Assembly: GCA_905220665.1 (NCBI GenBank)
Contig: CAJNAR010000168.1
Location: 620,001-684,000, forward strand
Direction of reading: 5' to 3'
Origin: Albugo candida
Lineage: Eukaryota > Oomycota > Peronosporomycetes > Albuginales > Albuginaceae
Length of the DNA: 64,000 bases
Position 1 is the stretch's first letter; the number at the start of each line of letters is the position of its first letter. The translations under genes were made by a program, and so were the position numbers. The notes under the pieces were generated by a model. The model was not told the DNA's origin and searched no databases. It was given only the letters and a program-made list of their open reading frames with translations. Positions 31,691 to 43,933 of the stretch are shown in pieces.

Positions 31691-33090
31691 TTCACACGGT
31701 CAGGGGCTCATGATAGGATAAGGAAGGTAGTTAAAGAACCAGATAAACAGTGTAATGAAATTCTTGACAAAGCATGAGATACTTATATGCGCGTAGACCA
31801 AGTTCAACTTATTAAGCGATGTGGGGGTATAAATCGGCCTTTGAGGTATGACTGTAATAAATCCAAAGGGCAAGCCGACGCGCAATATTTGACTGCAAGC
31901 ATCAGACGCTTCCCGTCTAGCACGAGATACGAAAATGCTGTGTACATATTTGACTGATGGGTATCAGCGTATGCTCTGTATTTTAATATACAAAAACGAA
32001 GGCGCCTTGATTAGCCAACTCTTAATCTTTAGAGAGTTTAATTCGATAAACAGCAAGCCCTGATAAAAAAACCGTCTCGTGAGACAGCCACCCTATGTCC
32101 GTTTTATAAGGGGAGTTGTGCTGGTAGCCACGCAAAGAGATTTTGAAGGGGTAGAGTGCACCATTTAAATGCTTCTGTCATCATATGGTAGTCTCTTTTG
32201 AGCTCGACATCACTGCTGTTTGGTGCTGCATTTTCAATATCGTGGTGTGGATCAAACTTCAACATCATTGCACTCGCAATATCTATCTAGGTGAATTAGT
32301 AGGTTTCATATCTCTCTCGACTAACAATATTCAAGATTGAGACTTGAACAGGATATTGCAGCTATGATTACCGTTGTGAAAACGGGAAGATGAATACCGA
32401 CACAAACAAAGTAGCGAAAACGTCGATGTGAGGACGAAGCTTTTTGAACTTTATCTCCTGTAGTAACTATATTGACCATAAATGCATTTATTCAGATAAT
32501 GTCGTTTTATAAGCTCCTTTGCACTGCTCGCGTTTGTACGTAATTGGATCATCTATGCATGTCTATCATGATTGTTTCAAAATTTAGTTTAAATCTGGTG
32601 CAATGGAATGTGACGGTTTGCTTGAGATAATTAGATGTCGATATCATCGGAGCAGCAACCACTGGAAAACAGTTTTAGATAATCCGATTGCGTGGAATAC
32701 AAACCGTCAAGGACATCAATTTAAACACAACAATATCCTTATAAGAATTTTCTATAAGCATCATAGAAAAAGAAGCCTTTTGTACGAATCTTACTTAAAT
32801 TGCTATCCAGCGGTCGTTCCATTCCCCATCCCTATCTAGGCACTCCATGAGATTTCTGACAGAGTCCTTGAGAAAAAGGCCAACGGCGTGATTTTAGTCA
32901 GAGGCAATAATTTGTCAAACTGAGGATGATCGGGTTCAAAGGATCCTGCATGAATGATGGCGTCTCAATTCGGCCTGTCCAAATCATATGAGATTTCACT
33001 CTCGTCTGTTTCTTATCTCTCACCTTGGGTTTCTTGTGTGTCCCTTTTAGTGATTTATCGATGTTTAAGTTTAGACATATATATTTAAGG
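31691..33090. other. Intergenic; no recognised gene
   Basis: AT-rich, no domain on either strand. A short plus-strand frame at 32,603-32,839 has no family. Confidence 0.5.
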
Positions 33091-33296
33091 TATTGATATC
33101 CCGACAACTTTTTTCTTCATTACAGCATGCCTAGTTGAAGTTTTCTATATTACTAGAATTATACGTAAATGACTTCTCTAATGCCTAAACTACAATAAAT
33201 AAACAAAATGAATGCAATGTTGGTCTTGAACGCCGCAGCGAGGCTCAGTGACTGGAATAAGATAGTACTGAGTTAGAAACACCACGCATCACCGAC

Positions 33297-36200
33297 TTAG
33301 CATCGTTGACGGCGTCCAACTTGAAGCAGGCTGGGCCGAGTAGAGAAATACCTCCTGGCTGAACCAGTATGTTGATAAGACGCTAATACTTGTGTCAAGT
33401 GCTCGAGCTGCTCCGTATCATAGCACTGCCTATGAAAATAGCGGATATGGGCACTCAGTGTGCTATAATCACCGAAACAGCTGGGGCAGTTGGCGTCGAA
33501 GTGCCGTGGGCGAAAAGTCTGCGATTCCGATCCGTCCAAATCAAATGAATGCGACAAGACTAATAATGTAAACCAAAAATCCTCCAGAACCACTCGAAAA
33601 GGTTCCCACGCATCACGAAGTGCAGGAATCCGTGCACACGCGATATGTGACCATCGCGGGCGAACAGAAAAGAAGATTGTCCACGACGGAAAGATCTCTT
33701 GCCAAATTGGACTTGTCCTGTTTCAATCGAAAAACAAATGCTGGTAGCTTTCGACCACGTCACAATGCTTCTGAGTGCACAGGATGATTTCTGGATGTGA
33801 TTGTTGTAAAAACCAAAATCGTGCTCGAACTGGTAAGATACAGAAGGATATTCGGTACTGGACATCCGAATAGATCGGTAGCAAACGTCTGCGAAGAGGT
33901 TTGAATAACTTGTAGAATTCTTTCACCTATGTTGACACCACACTTCGATCACGTTCTGATACGTGAAGCAACATTGGGTGTGGTTTATCCGGTGGCCTTA
34001 CCTTCCCAACGACTCGATAAGGGTGATTCCGACGTATCATCGAAAAGAAAACCTTCTTGTCTGAGAGTTGAATGCCAAAGTGAACCGGATAAGCGTGTGC
34101 CATTTCCATTCCGGGACAGCGTAATACTCCAGCAGTTTAAGCTCGTCGCAGAATGTCCGTTGCTTTGACGTACAACCGGCGTAAAGACTTCGATTGAGAC
34201 TGATCGGACAGCTGCCCGACCTCCCTTGTACTAAAACGCAAAAGAATTCGAGAGCAGAGGCGAACCAGTCCGTTCTCTTACCAAACAAGTCACGTAAAAA
34301 CCGTATTTGAAATGCTTGAGAGAAGCGCATCCGAAAACTACGCGCTGGTAGGGGCACCATTCCCAGACATCGACGATAAGCAGAGACACTTGTTGACCGT
34401 CATCTCTTCTCAAAATTTAGATGAGAGTCGATATGAAACCATATGGGAGCATCCAACATCGTGAGAAATCGCTCCTGTTGTGATAGTTCTTTGTCGGTAA
34501 GATCCCAATGACTTTGGTGGAACCAAATACATGTCTGCTTCCACCATGGTGACGCTATATTCCAATGCACCATGGTCCTATGCCAACGTGGTGATATCAT
34601 GAGGATATCGAGTGATCGATATGGACCAAAATCGGGCAAAATGCATCGTTTGATCTCAATTCCAGGAAGTGTCCAGTTGCTGGGTAAAGCTGTACTCGAA
34701 TGAAGTAGAAATTGTTGTAAAAAGTGAAAGCGTTGTTTCTTCAGTTGTGTTGAGATAATCGGAACCTGAAAGCTACCCTCTGAATGAGGTAGGTGCAAGA
34801 AGTCCTACTTGATCAGTTGAACGTGTGTGGAATCGCGCTCATACTTCCGACTCAAAACGAATCGATTGAGCATCGATTGACAGCGTCGAACGATATGTTG
34901 CGGGATGTTGAAATGAGTTGTAAGATGCCATAAACGTAATAACATTATAGTTTGTGCCACCAGTAATCTTCCACGAACTGTTCTAGCTCGACGAAACCAC
35001 TGACGGAATCCACCATAAAAACGATCTTCTAAAAATTCGATCATCAAATCACCAACGGGTGATTGACTGAGTGGAACTCCCAAATATTTCACCGACGCGC
35101 TCGATGAGAGTACTTACACATGTGCAAACGGTTGACTCTTGGTGTCGATTTATTGAGAGCAAAGTGAACTTGAACAAGTTAAGCTTTGCTCTTGAACCAT
35201 CGCAATACCTCTGAACGATCTCGAGCTGCGCCTCCACTCCACTGAGCGAAGACGATAATAATGTCGAGTCATCCGCAAAAAACAAACTTGTTGCTGTAGT
35301 CGTTAGAGTAATGCATATTCCTGGTCCTTCATTCCTCCGCAACAAGTTTCCCAAAGGCTCAATCGTCATGAGAAAGAGCAAAGCGGACAGTGGATCACCC
35401 TGTTTAACACCCCTCGACGGAGTGATTTTTGGCGAAAGCGTTCCATTCAGCAACAACGATACAGTCGTGTTGGTGTACAGAAGCTTTGTCCACTGGACGA
35501 AAGAGTTTCCACAATTCATTTTCGATAGAACTGCAAACATGTACGACCAATCCACTCGATCGTACGCTTTCTCAAAGTCGAGAAATGTTGCGTATGCTTC
35601 TTCATCACGATGAGTGACTAGATCCTGCAGAGCACTCATATACCGAATGTGATGATGAATGGAACGTCCTCGTAGAAATGCTATTTGGTTCTCGTGGATC
35701 AATTTCGAAAGCACCTGCTGAAGTCGGTACGCGAGTAACTTCGACAGCACTTCACATCCACGCATATCAAGGCAATAGGACGATAGTTGCCATGATCAGC
35801 ACGGGATACTTTTTTGTATAGCAACGTGATTGCTAAACTACGTTGAGAACGCAGCAAAGAGCCTCGACGAAGTTGGTGTTCGGAAACAATTTGCAAACAT
35901 TCACCAAAAAAACTCAGATCGAGTTGGTAGAATGCTGCGGGCAATCCATCCATTCCAGGTGACGAGTGTCCACGCATACTTTTTATTGCTTCTTCCATCT
36001 CCAGTTTGGTTATTGGAGCGTACAAAAAAGATTCGTCAGGGCTAGATAGTGTTTTTGTGATCGAGTGAAGCAGTGTGTGTTGTTGTGCCACGCATTGACG
36101 CAAAGGAATTCCAGCTGAACTTTGTCGATCACCCATGATACCATCCCAGTGATCTGTGAACTGAAGAGTGATCTCAATAGGGTTCGTAGAAACTTGTCCA

Positions 36201-37098
36201 TTAGGAAGTAGAACTTCTTCCAAGGGTACACGATGGCAGGTTGAGTCCACTGGTCGAAAGAAATGGCGAGTTGATTTCTCCATGTTCTTCAAGTGGTAAT
36301 CGAACATGGAGTCTTGATTATACCTGGACGAGCTCCTGACCCTGTCATGATAAGAGCAAAGAGTTCTTCGTACAGCTTTTTTCTTGTTCTTGATTTGATT
36401 GTCGAAAAGATGCTGCAGCTTCGTCCAACTCAGCACGAGCGCGGGTGACATCAAAATCTTCCTGGCGACGAATCTTCTTTTGAACTTGCTGTAATAACTT
36501 TTTTGTCTGCTTCTTCCAATTCTCCCAGTCTGTTCTAAGATGAAGGAAACAGGAAGCTTTGCTAAGATACGATCCGCTTCCTCCTCGATCGCTTCTTTGA
36601 TTACTGGATAGTCGAATAATGATAAAGGACATTTACAATAACCACTGCCTTGGAGTTTAGATGGATTTGCGACCTTTACAACATGAGCCAGATGATCACC
36701 CGTGTGTGGGAGTGAAACGTAACTGGACTCCGTGTAAAATGACTGGAAAAGAGGTTCCGACAAAAGGATGTAATCCAGCCGGTTTTTTCTGGGTTGGAGG
36801 CCAGTAAAGATACGTGCTTCAGGATGATGTTTTGGATCAGGAAATCCACCACCTCTGCCACTCGAGTAGGACGATCGTCCTTTTCGATCCGGGTGTGAAT
36901 TTTCTTCATTAAATGAGACGCTTCTTTGGAATTAGCCAGATCATTTTTAACCACAAGCTTGGATGGTACAATCTGGTACCTCTTTCCAAAGTCGGCTTTC
37001 GTTGTTACGTCGATTTCACAAAAAATCCACGTCGACCGAGCCAAGCACATTAAAGATATTACTTGTAGCAAAACCTTCCAACGGTTTTTGAGGGGCAT
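33297..37098 (-). pseudogene. LINE-A ORF2: endonuclease end, reverse transcriptase, zinc-binding tail (broken)
   Basis: The endonuclease C-terminus reads RLDYILLSEP...PHTGDHLAHV across a frame change near 36,760. RT motifs are SSPGMDGLPAAFY, YRPIALICVD, FLDFEKAYDRVDW, SRGVKQGDPLSALLF and FFADDSTLL, so the catalytic DD pair is kept. Downstream, LRTVRGRLLVAQTIMLLRLWH and the RT-associated zinc-binding segment (VESYQHLFFD) are typical of L1-like ORF2. A C2H2 unit, CPSCFGDYSTLSAHIRYFH, lies near the end. Frame changes occur around 36,700, 35,720, 35,070, 34,800 and within 34,400-33,700. In a living copy ORF2 would nick DNA and reverse-transcribe its RNA; this copy cannot. Confidence 0.85.
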
Positions 37099-37405
37099 TG
37101 CTTAGTAAACTCTGAAAGCGATCGATTGAGCGATTGCGCTTGTTGCGTGTTCGAACTCGAGTTCACGTATCTTCAGTAGACTGTGACGATGCTATTTCTG
37201 AAAGTTTCTGTTCATTGTCGTTGACATCCCGAACAGTAGAAGGAATATCCTGCTGGATTGAATCCGAGTTGGGTACTTCGGAAACGTTTCCATCAGCAAT
37301 GTTGCGAACAGAAGGGACTGTACGAGCAGGAAGCTTGTTTGTGGGACTTTGTTTAGACACGCCAGGCATGTTTACGTTAGTGCTGTCTGGTTGTTGTGTC
37401 GGTTG

Positions 37406-38659
37406 TTACTTCACGGGCTGACTTTCAGCCGATGAAGCCGATTTGTTCTTTTGTTGCTGATTCGGTTGAGGAGTGTTCGACGGCAGCACTAAGCAGTGCG
37501 GACTGCGCTGATCCATCCTCAACCGATCAACCGGGAGTGGAGAGTCTTTTCCTCGAGCCAAGTAGTATCTTTCCTGAATACATATTTGCTCACACACTTT
37601 GCCGCGAACATTGAAATTCTCATACAGAACATCGCAACCAAGACGATGCAATGCCGACCCAAGTTTTAGAGTGGACATTTCCGGTCGAATTCCGAAAATA
37701 TCCAAAAAAAATCGTGAACCGAGAATATCAAATCCTCGGAAGGAGTAGCTGTTACCGAGAATCGTAACTTTTTCATTGGCCAAATTTTCTGGCAGGCTTC
37801 CTCTTCGGTAACAAGTAGTCTCAAATTAACACCAGGTAATTTTTCCAGTTGGCCAATTTTTCCAGCTTTAAAAAGCTCGTCGACACTATCACATTACCAT
37901 GATCTCGAACAAAAGATTGCAAAATGTGCGCTGGTGGGGTTCGAACCAGCTTTATCCAGTCTCCAACACAGCCGAGAATTTGGCGCTCGGTAACGCGAAA
38001 GGTTTGGCTGCAGTTAAGTGAGTAGACAAAACCTCCCAACTTGGACGGCCCTCTTCGAACAGCTTTTCAATAGCGCGTAGATCTGACGCTAAAGTCTTGG
38101 GCATTTCAACCTTTCAGGTTGCTTTTTTAGGCGCTTTATCCTTGCGGAATTCCTCATGAACCTTCAGGATATCGGCGAGACTTGGCCGAGAACCGGTTTT
38201 CTGTCCTTGCTCAACCGATTTCCGAGATGCTGACGGCAACGCGTCAACCACCTCCATTGCGACCGGCTGATTGGCAGGAATTGGAATGGGAGAGAGAGGT
38301 GTCTCAAACTCCATATCGGTGTCTGATTGGCCAATTATCACGTCAACCGGTAAAGGGTCTGACGGTATAGGGGAGGACGTGGGCGCATCCTTTACAGGTA
38401 ACGGGTCACTAACCGACGAGTTACGAAGAGCCAAGTTACCCACATCCGGTGATGTAACGGACAAGTTATTAGGATACGGGTGGTCAACCACTGGTGAGGT
38501 GACGGTAGGAAGGCTTGAGATATCGATAGAAACACATCCTCGACAGGGTAGAAAGTTTGTTGTATTCCGTTCAGGTGCGTAGCAGCTGGCAAATAGAGAA
38601 GTTTTACAGCTACCTAGTTGAATCATACTCTTACAACTTTTCTTTTTTCCAAAATGCAT
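37406..38659 (-). pseudogene. LINE-A ORF1 remnant
   Basis: Starts at ATG 38,659. The first 181 codons are Ser/Pro-rich and end with PSLADILKVHEEFRKDKAP before a stop at 38,114. Further pieces follow in other frames (38,039-37,821 and 37,783-37,406). The segment ADILKVHEEFRK is echoed in LINE-B (LAKLINSQESFRK, near 40,400), which supports assignment to ORF1, the nucleic-acid-binding protein of such elements. No zinc knuckle seen. Confidence 0.6.
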
Positions 38660-38660
38660 G

Positions 38661-39205
38661 AATAATTTTACATTTCTAACTAATTACATCTATGCACACC
38701 CTAAATTGCTGCTCCAACAACTTCAATCGAGAATTATTTGTGATTGGCTAATACACAGTGTGTTTCAACTGTGATCGGCTAATACATATGACATTTTTCC
38801 ATTCGACACATCCCACTCTTACTTTCTATAGTAGCAAATGGAAAAGAGGTAACATCTTTGCATGTAGAAAGTAATCATTCGAAAGCTATTCAGATGCAAA
38901 ATAACCTCAGGTAGATGCAAATTAGCAATACCGCGTCACGTGTGAGGAACGCAATTTCGGCTAGCTCAAATCTAGTACAAGCTCTAGTAACTAGATAATT
39001 TTCCTAATACATTTTATTTTCGGCGTTGGTATATAATAATTGTTGTGTCTTTCGACGCATTATAGCACAACAACAAAAGACTGGCAACGAATCGTCTATT
39101 AATGATGAGTGTTTGGCTCAGTTGAAGGTATCTATATTACCAGAATTACCCTTAGACGTAAATGACTTCTATTAGTTAAAAATTTAAACTTATTTATTTT
39201 TTTCA
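38661..39205. other. Spacer 5' of LINE-A
   Basis: AT-rich. Contains a direct repeat TGTGATTGGCTAATACA / TGTGATCGGCTAATACA (about 38,739 and 38,770) just upstream of LINE-A ORF1, which could be part of its promoter. GTTGAAG...TATATTAC.AGAATTA..CGTAAATGACTTCT at 39,121-39,170 is a diverged copy of 33,134-33,178. Confidence 0.45.
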
Positions 39206-39412
39206 AAAAGTTGTGGGAGTAATAATTGAAGTGGGTATGATGTAATCTAAATTAAAAATAAATGTAATTTAAGAAAAAAGTTGCGGGAATATCTATACCC
39301 AAAATTTATAGTTACAAAAAAGTTGTGGGAGTAGTGATTTAAGTAGGCATGATGTAATTTAAAATGAAAAATAAAAATGTAATCAAAAAAAGTTGTCGGG
39401 ATATCAGTACCC
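39206..39412 (+). repeat. Two tandem copies of a roughly 95-bp AT-rich unit
   Basis: Each unit starts AAAAAGTTGTGGGAGTA and ends AAAAAGTTG(C/T)(G/C)GG(A/G)ATATC followed by TATACC or AGTACC (about 39,206-39,297 and 39,315-39,412). The end motif also occurs inverted at 33,091-33,116, the 3' end of LINE-A. They may be 5'-truncated tails of the LINE family or ends of another element. Confidence 0.6.
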
Positions 39413-40020
39413 TATTTTATTATTGAACGATGCAATGACGCGGATCTTTCCCGATTTGTACAAATAGCGCAGCTTAGATGAGAAGACAATATCACCCAAT
39501 CAGCATGCAAAATCACAAAGCCTGGATTGATCTTACTGTCCATAACAAAGCGGGTTGGCAGCGGAGGTATCCAATACGAACAGCTACAGAGGAGGTGTCT
39601 CAAGCAAGCTTTTTACAGATCGCACAACGCAAATCGACAGAATCAGTAATACGATGGCGTCGACACCAAGTCGTACTCTTACCGCTCACTTGCATCGGAC
39701 GGTTTTCCCATCATTTGAATCGCTTGATAGAGAGGTAATTTATTTGTAAAAGGCTCCGGCGATGACACCCTGCATAAATCTTGCACGTTTGAGCGAGATG
39801 ACTAAGCGTGGGTTATCAATGCTAGATAATTGTGATCTTTGAAAGCAATAATAACCGAGCTATAGGACGAAGTGGGAAAAATAGTCGAAATGAATTCGCG
39901 TGCTAGTAAAAAACGATAAACCCAGATATTGCTTTATGGTGGAGTGGCGCTCAATGTAATTTGAACGAATGTCATAAAAGTATGCCTATAGAAGGAATGG
40001 CGAATTGCTGAACGCGCTAT
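39413..40020 (+). repeat. Dispersed repeat, copy B (inverted relative to 29,460-30,185)
   Basis: Homologous to copy A along its length, in inverted orientation, at roughly three-quarters identity by eye. It starts exactly where the tandem 95-bp units end and stops just before LINE-B ORF1 homology. A short plus-strand frame (about 39,555-39,749) is the better preserved coding remnant. Confidence 0.75.
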
Positions 40021-40061
40021 GATCACTTCTCAGTTTGCCGGCTGCTACGTGACCTGCCAAT

Positions 40062-41320
40062 TTGGTACAAACGAATCCAAAAACAACTTTTTACCTTTTA
40101 CTCTCGAAAACAATGGTTCAAGTCGATATATCGATACACTCCAGGGTGCTAGCGTCCCCTTGTACTAATGTGGCAACCTTCGTGAGTCACCCAGTTTTGG
40201 GTGACTGCACGGTTATTGATGAGTCATCACCTCTGTGTGATGACGTGGAAAGTATCCCAACATCAGTGTGACGGTACAGGGTAATACCGGTGCTCCATGT
40301 TGTACCAGCGGTACATTTGGTCTGTTACTGCCTCGTCACAGAGTCACTCAAAGGCAACTACAAGTGTGAACGACGCCAAACCTCCCACTTTGGCGAAGCT
40401 TATCAACTCACAAGAGTCCTTCCGCAAAAAAACGCTCGAGCGAAAGCGTAATACCGCGTGGAGCTCCCAAACCAGAAAGCCTCGGATCGAGACTATATGT
40501 GCAACTCTATGCAGACGGAGAGCACCCAGAGTGGTCGGTCTTGGCTGCAAAACGGAAAGCGGTAGGACCTTTCCAAATCTGAAAAGCCACCTTCCCAAAC
40601 GTCTTAGAGATGGTCCAAGCCTTGACCTGTACTCCAAATCGGAATCTCTTTACCTCCCTGGTGCGAGACCATGGCAATCCGGTTTTGAAAGCTTACTGGA
40701 GAGCCACTCAATCGCTCAGGTGTCTAAAAGGCCTGAATAAAACATCAGGGTGATGGTCACCACGGTGGATGTCTGCCGGCAGATGGATTGCCAGCCAGTG
40801 ACTATCCTTGGTGGCATAGCCGAGTAGCTAAATTTATATAAGATAATTACTGAAATCATAAGTCATCGTCGTAGCCGTGGAGGAAGAATGGAAGAGCATT
40901 CTTCGCTCCTTCATAAACTAGGGTGCCAGGTGGTGTATGACACTTTTTGCGAGATGATCCTCACCAAAGAAGTGGTGATGTCGACTCAGAGAGTCTATTT
41001 TGGCTCTTTGACATACCCTAGCAGCTGGTTTGAGCTGGTAAAGTCATTGAGCAAATCGCTTACGACAAACACCTCTGCGCAGTGAGGGAAAAAATTATCC
41101 CATTCGAACGGAGCGCCTACGTTTTGGACAAGTGACCCTAATTGCTTCGAGTTGGGAGTCACAAAACTAGCTAAAGCAGTTCGGCAACAAACTTTCAACA
41201 ATCACAACCAAGTCCGCAACAACAATCAGAAACAACAAATAAATCAGCACAATCAAAAACAAAAATACACAGCAACTAATGCACTCGTGGTGGCACCAAC
41301 AAAGGTAGTGTAGCCAGTTC
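40062..41320 (+). pseudogene. LINE-B ORF1 remnant
   Basis: Scattered frames correspond to LINE-A ORF1: a Ser/Thr-rich N-terminal piece (40,062-40,271), LAKLINSQESFRKKTLE (about 40,390-40,440), and a later piece around 40,888-41,085. Asn/Gln-rich coding near 41,190-41,280 precedes the C run. Several frame changes. Confidence 0.5.
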
Positions 41321-42454
41321 CCATACAGGAACGTTTAAGCTCAACGTTCCCCCCCCCCCAATATCACACCACCAGGGGAACTTGACCTATTGCAGCCTCT
41401 CCTCCCGTCCTACAACTGGAAAGTCAATCACAAGCACGGATGGAGTGGGCTGGGGATTCTCCATGCAGTTGGCATGGAGAGGTGGAAAACGTAATCGGGT
41501 GGATCAATTCGAACAAATGGCTTCAAAGCACCACTTCATGCGCTCCCGAAGTTAGCGACCAGCAATTGCATTACTTTGCTCGCAACTATGGAGGTGGAGA
41601 TCGAAGAAATACAAGCGGTTGCTAATCCGGCGCATGGAAACCGCATCAAGAATATTCCCGTGAAAGCAAGGATGCCAAAAGAGATGGCACAATTTTATCA
41701 AAAGCGTCATACAACAGTAGAAAAAGAAGAGCGACCAACTAGAATAAGTGAAATACGGGAGCTCATGGAATTCGGTTTCAAAGATTCCCTCCACCCGCTC
41801 CGACCGGACAAGCTGGTTCAGGCCAATGCTTGTATCCCTTATGTGAGAAAGATCATATAATTCAGCACGAATACGGAGCAAATCATTCGAGCAGCACTTG
41901 ATCATCCGTTTACTATGAGAGGTGTGCTGCTCGCATTTATGGAGTCGAATGATAAAGCGGTGGATGATTTGGTGCATCTACTGATGATTAATCGCGTTTA
42001 TGCAGCCCAAAATCTCGGCGAAGATGTTACGTTTGCGACTCCATTGCGTCGCAAATGTGGAGAAATTCCCCCAAAGTGATCTGTCTTGTTTGACAAAGTA
42101 ATGTCGTGGTGGAAGTCCGTGCCGAAAATAGTGCTCAGTTTGACTCAAGCAACAAAAGCTCTCGCGTTGTTGGAACTGTTCTTTATGTGTACTGCCCCAA
42201 CATTCTACAGAAACGATCACTGGATACAATATCTCACCGATGAGCCAGTGATTTAGAATTCGGGTCATCATTGTTGTTTTCTTTCGACAAATGTGCTCAC
42301 ATCGTTGTTACGCTCCGGCGTGGGCATAAAGTGCTGGTCTCAACGGTTTAGAGGTGAATGACGAGGATTTCTCTGTGGTGATCTCGACGAGCTCTCCCTG
42401 AATCTTAGCTTTTTCTCAGAAACAATACAACAGTTCACCTGTCAAAACAAGATT

Positions 42455-43310
42455 GTGAAACGAGGTTGGTTGTTGGTCTGCTTCAGCGTGAATGCTCAAG
42501 GCTCCTTGATTATTCCAAGGTGGAACAATATCCCAGCACTCACGGTGAATGCCAATTGGATTCATAAAAATGGTCATCTATTTATCAATCACGTCCTTTC
42601 ACAGCACTCCATTTTTTGTGTTCAAGAGTTAAAGTTCCACGATCACAGCCAATTGAAATCATCTCAGGTTTTATTACATTCAAAACTACAGCACCAAATG
42701 TTTGTCAATGACCCCAACAGTGCTTTTCTTCATCCGACTCAAAACCGCAGTTGCGACGTCGTGACAAAACTTCGTTTGGACTTTCCTGGTTCTACAACAG
42801 CTGAGTAACTTACCGAACGAATCATTTCAATTCACCGTTTGGTTCTGCGTCTTCTTATTCACGATGCCGGTTTATGTTCACAATGTATATGAACCAGGCA
42901 AGGCCGAGGAAAGAGTCATATTCTATGATTTACTGATCTCCAACACTTTGCATTCGAGCGCAACACATCTCGTATTTGGTTCTTTCAACACAACACTCGA
43001 CCCAGCATAACTATCAATGCTTCGAGTGGAACAATTCGGCACGAACCAATTCGTTTGGCTTGTTTGGAACGGCTTTCAAAGTTGGGTGTAGTAGATGCTT
43101 GGCGAACCCAACATCCGACTGAACGATATTTACACTACCATTACCGCGAAAGAATAGACTAAATCTCCATGTCGAAAGAGCTATTCGATATTGTCTACAA
43201 AATATCGGAATATTTCCGTCCACGACATGCGGGAGATTATCTGGCGCTAAAAGTAAATTTCGCAAATCCAGCTCAAACTCCAGGACGAGGATATTGCATA
43301 TGTTCAATAA
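42455..43310 (+). pseudogene. LINE-B endonuclease remnant
   Basis: The first part has SQHSIFCVQELK, the metal-binding Glu motif of the exonuclease-endonuclease-phosphatase fold. A frame change later, GVVDAWRTQHPTERYLHYHY and GDYLALKV match the C-terminal endonuclease region that LINE-A retains as GDHLAHVV. Broken by stops near 42,806 and 43,160. Confidence 0.7.
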
Positions 43311-43933
43311 ATAGGACTATTTGAATGTCCACAAGCTGTCGAAGCAATCAAGTTGGAAGCAAATTTGGTGCTGGAACAGTTACGGACAGCTTTAGATCCC
43401 GGAAAAATGTGGAAAAGTTGGAAGACGAAAATCAAGAAACAACTTCGAGAAATTGAGAAAAAGATTTGACAAGATAGCCGACGTGATATTGATTATATCC
43501 AGCGTGTTTTGTAAGCCGCAGCAGCTCGATATCGCACTCAGGGCACCAATCAGTCGTCCACTTTCCGAAACGAGTCCCGACATTTCAGAAATTCGGTCGA
43601 AAACAATGCCAAACACAACCAAGACGAAAGCTTCGATCATCACGGAAAGCATATGGAGGGCTCCTCCAAGAATATTTTATGCCCTCTGAATAGTTCTTTT
43701 CGTCGCGTGCGTATCGAAATTGACAGAAAAATGTGAAACCGGGACATCGAGTCCGAGGAGATTATTGACGAATTTAGAAATCATCGGGCTGGTGTCATGG
43801 GCTCTCTTTATAGCTCCGAGACCGACTCATATAATTCATGTGAAAGAAAGCAAGAAAGCTACGCGATTCGATTCGAGTTTCCCTTGCGTCTGAAGAGCAA
43901 GACCGTCTCTCAACTCGCTTAAGTACGGCTGAG

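Larger units (their letters stand above)
33091..38660 (-). mobile_element. LINE-A: L1-like non-LTR retrotransposon, inactive
   Basis: On the minus strand, in order: ORF1-like coding (38,659 to 37,406), end of an endonuclease (about 36,800-36,650), reverse transcriptase (about 36,200-34,805), zinc-binding RT tail (about 34,800-33,700) and a C2H2-bearing C-terminus (to 33,297). The likely 3' terminus is the AAAAAGTTGTCGGGATATC-type motif at 33,091-33,116. No clear poly-A. Frames are broken at several points. Compared with LINE-B, most of the endonuclease is missing, which points to an internal deletion between ORF1 and RT. Confidence 0.8.

Noticed and set aside
37925..37950. GGGGTTCGAACCAGC resembles a pol III B box
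   Set aside because: No A box at the right distance and it lies in LINE-A ORF1 coding sequence.
33091..39412. A DNA transposon with terminal inverted repeats enclosing LINE-A
   Set aside because: The inverted motif is also repeated inside the right side, and no target duplication or transposase supports this; kept only as an open question.
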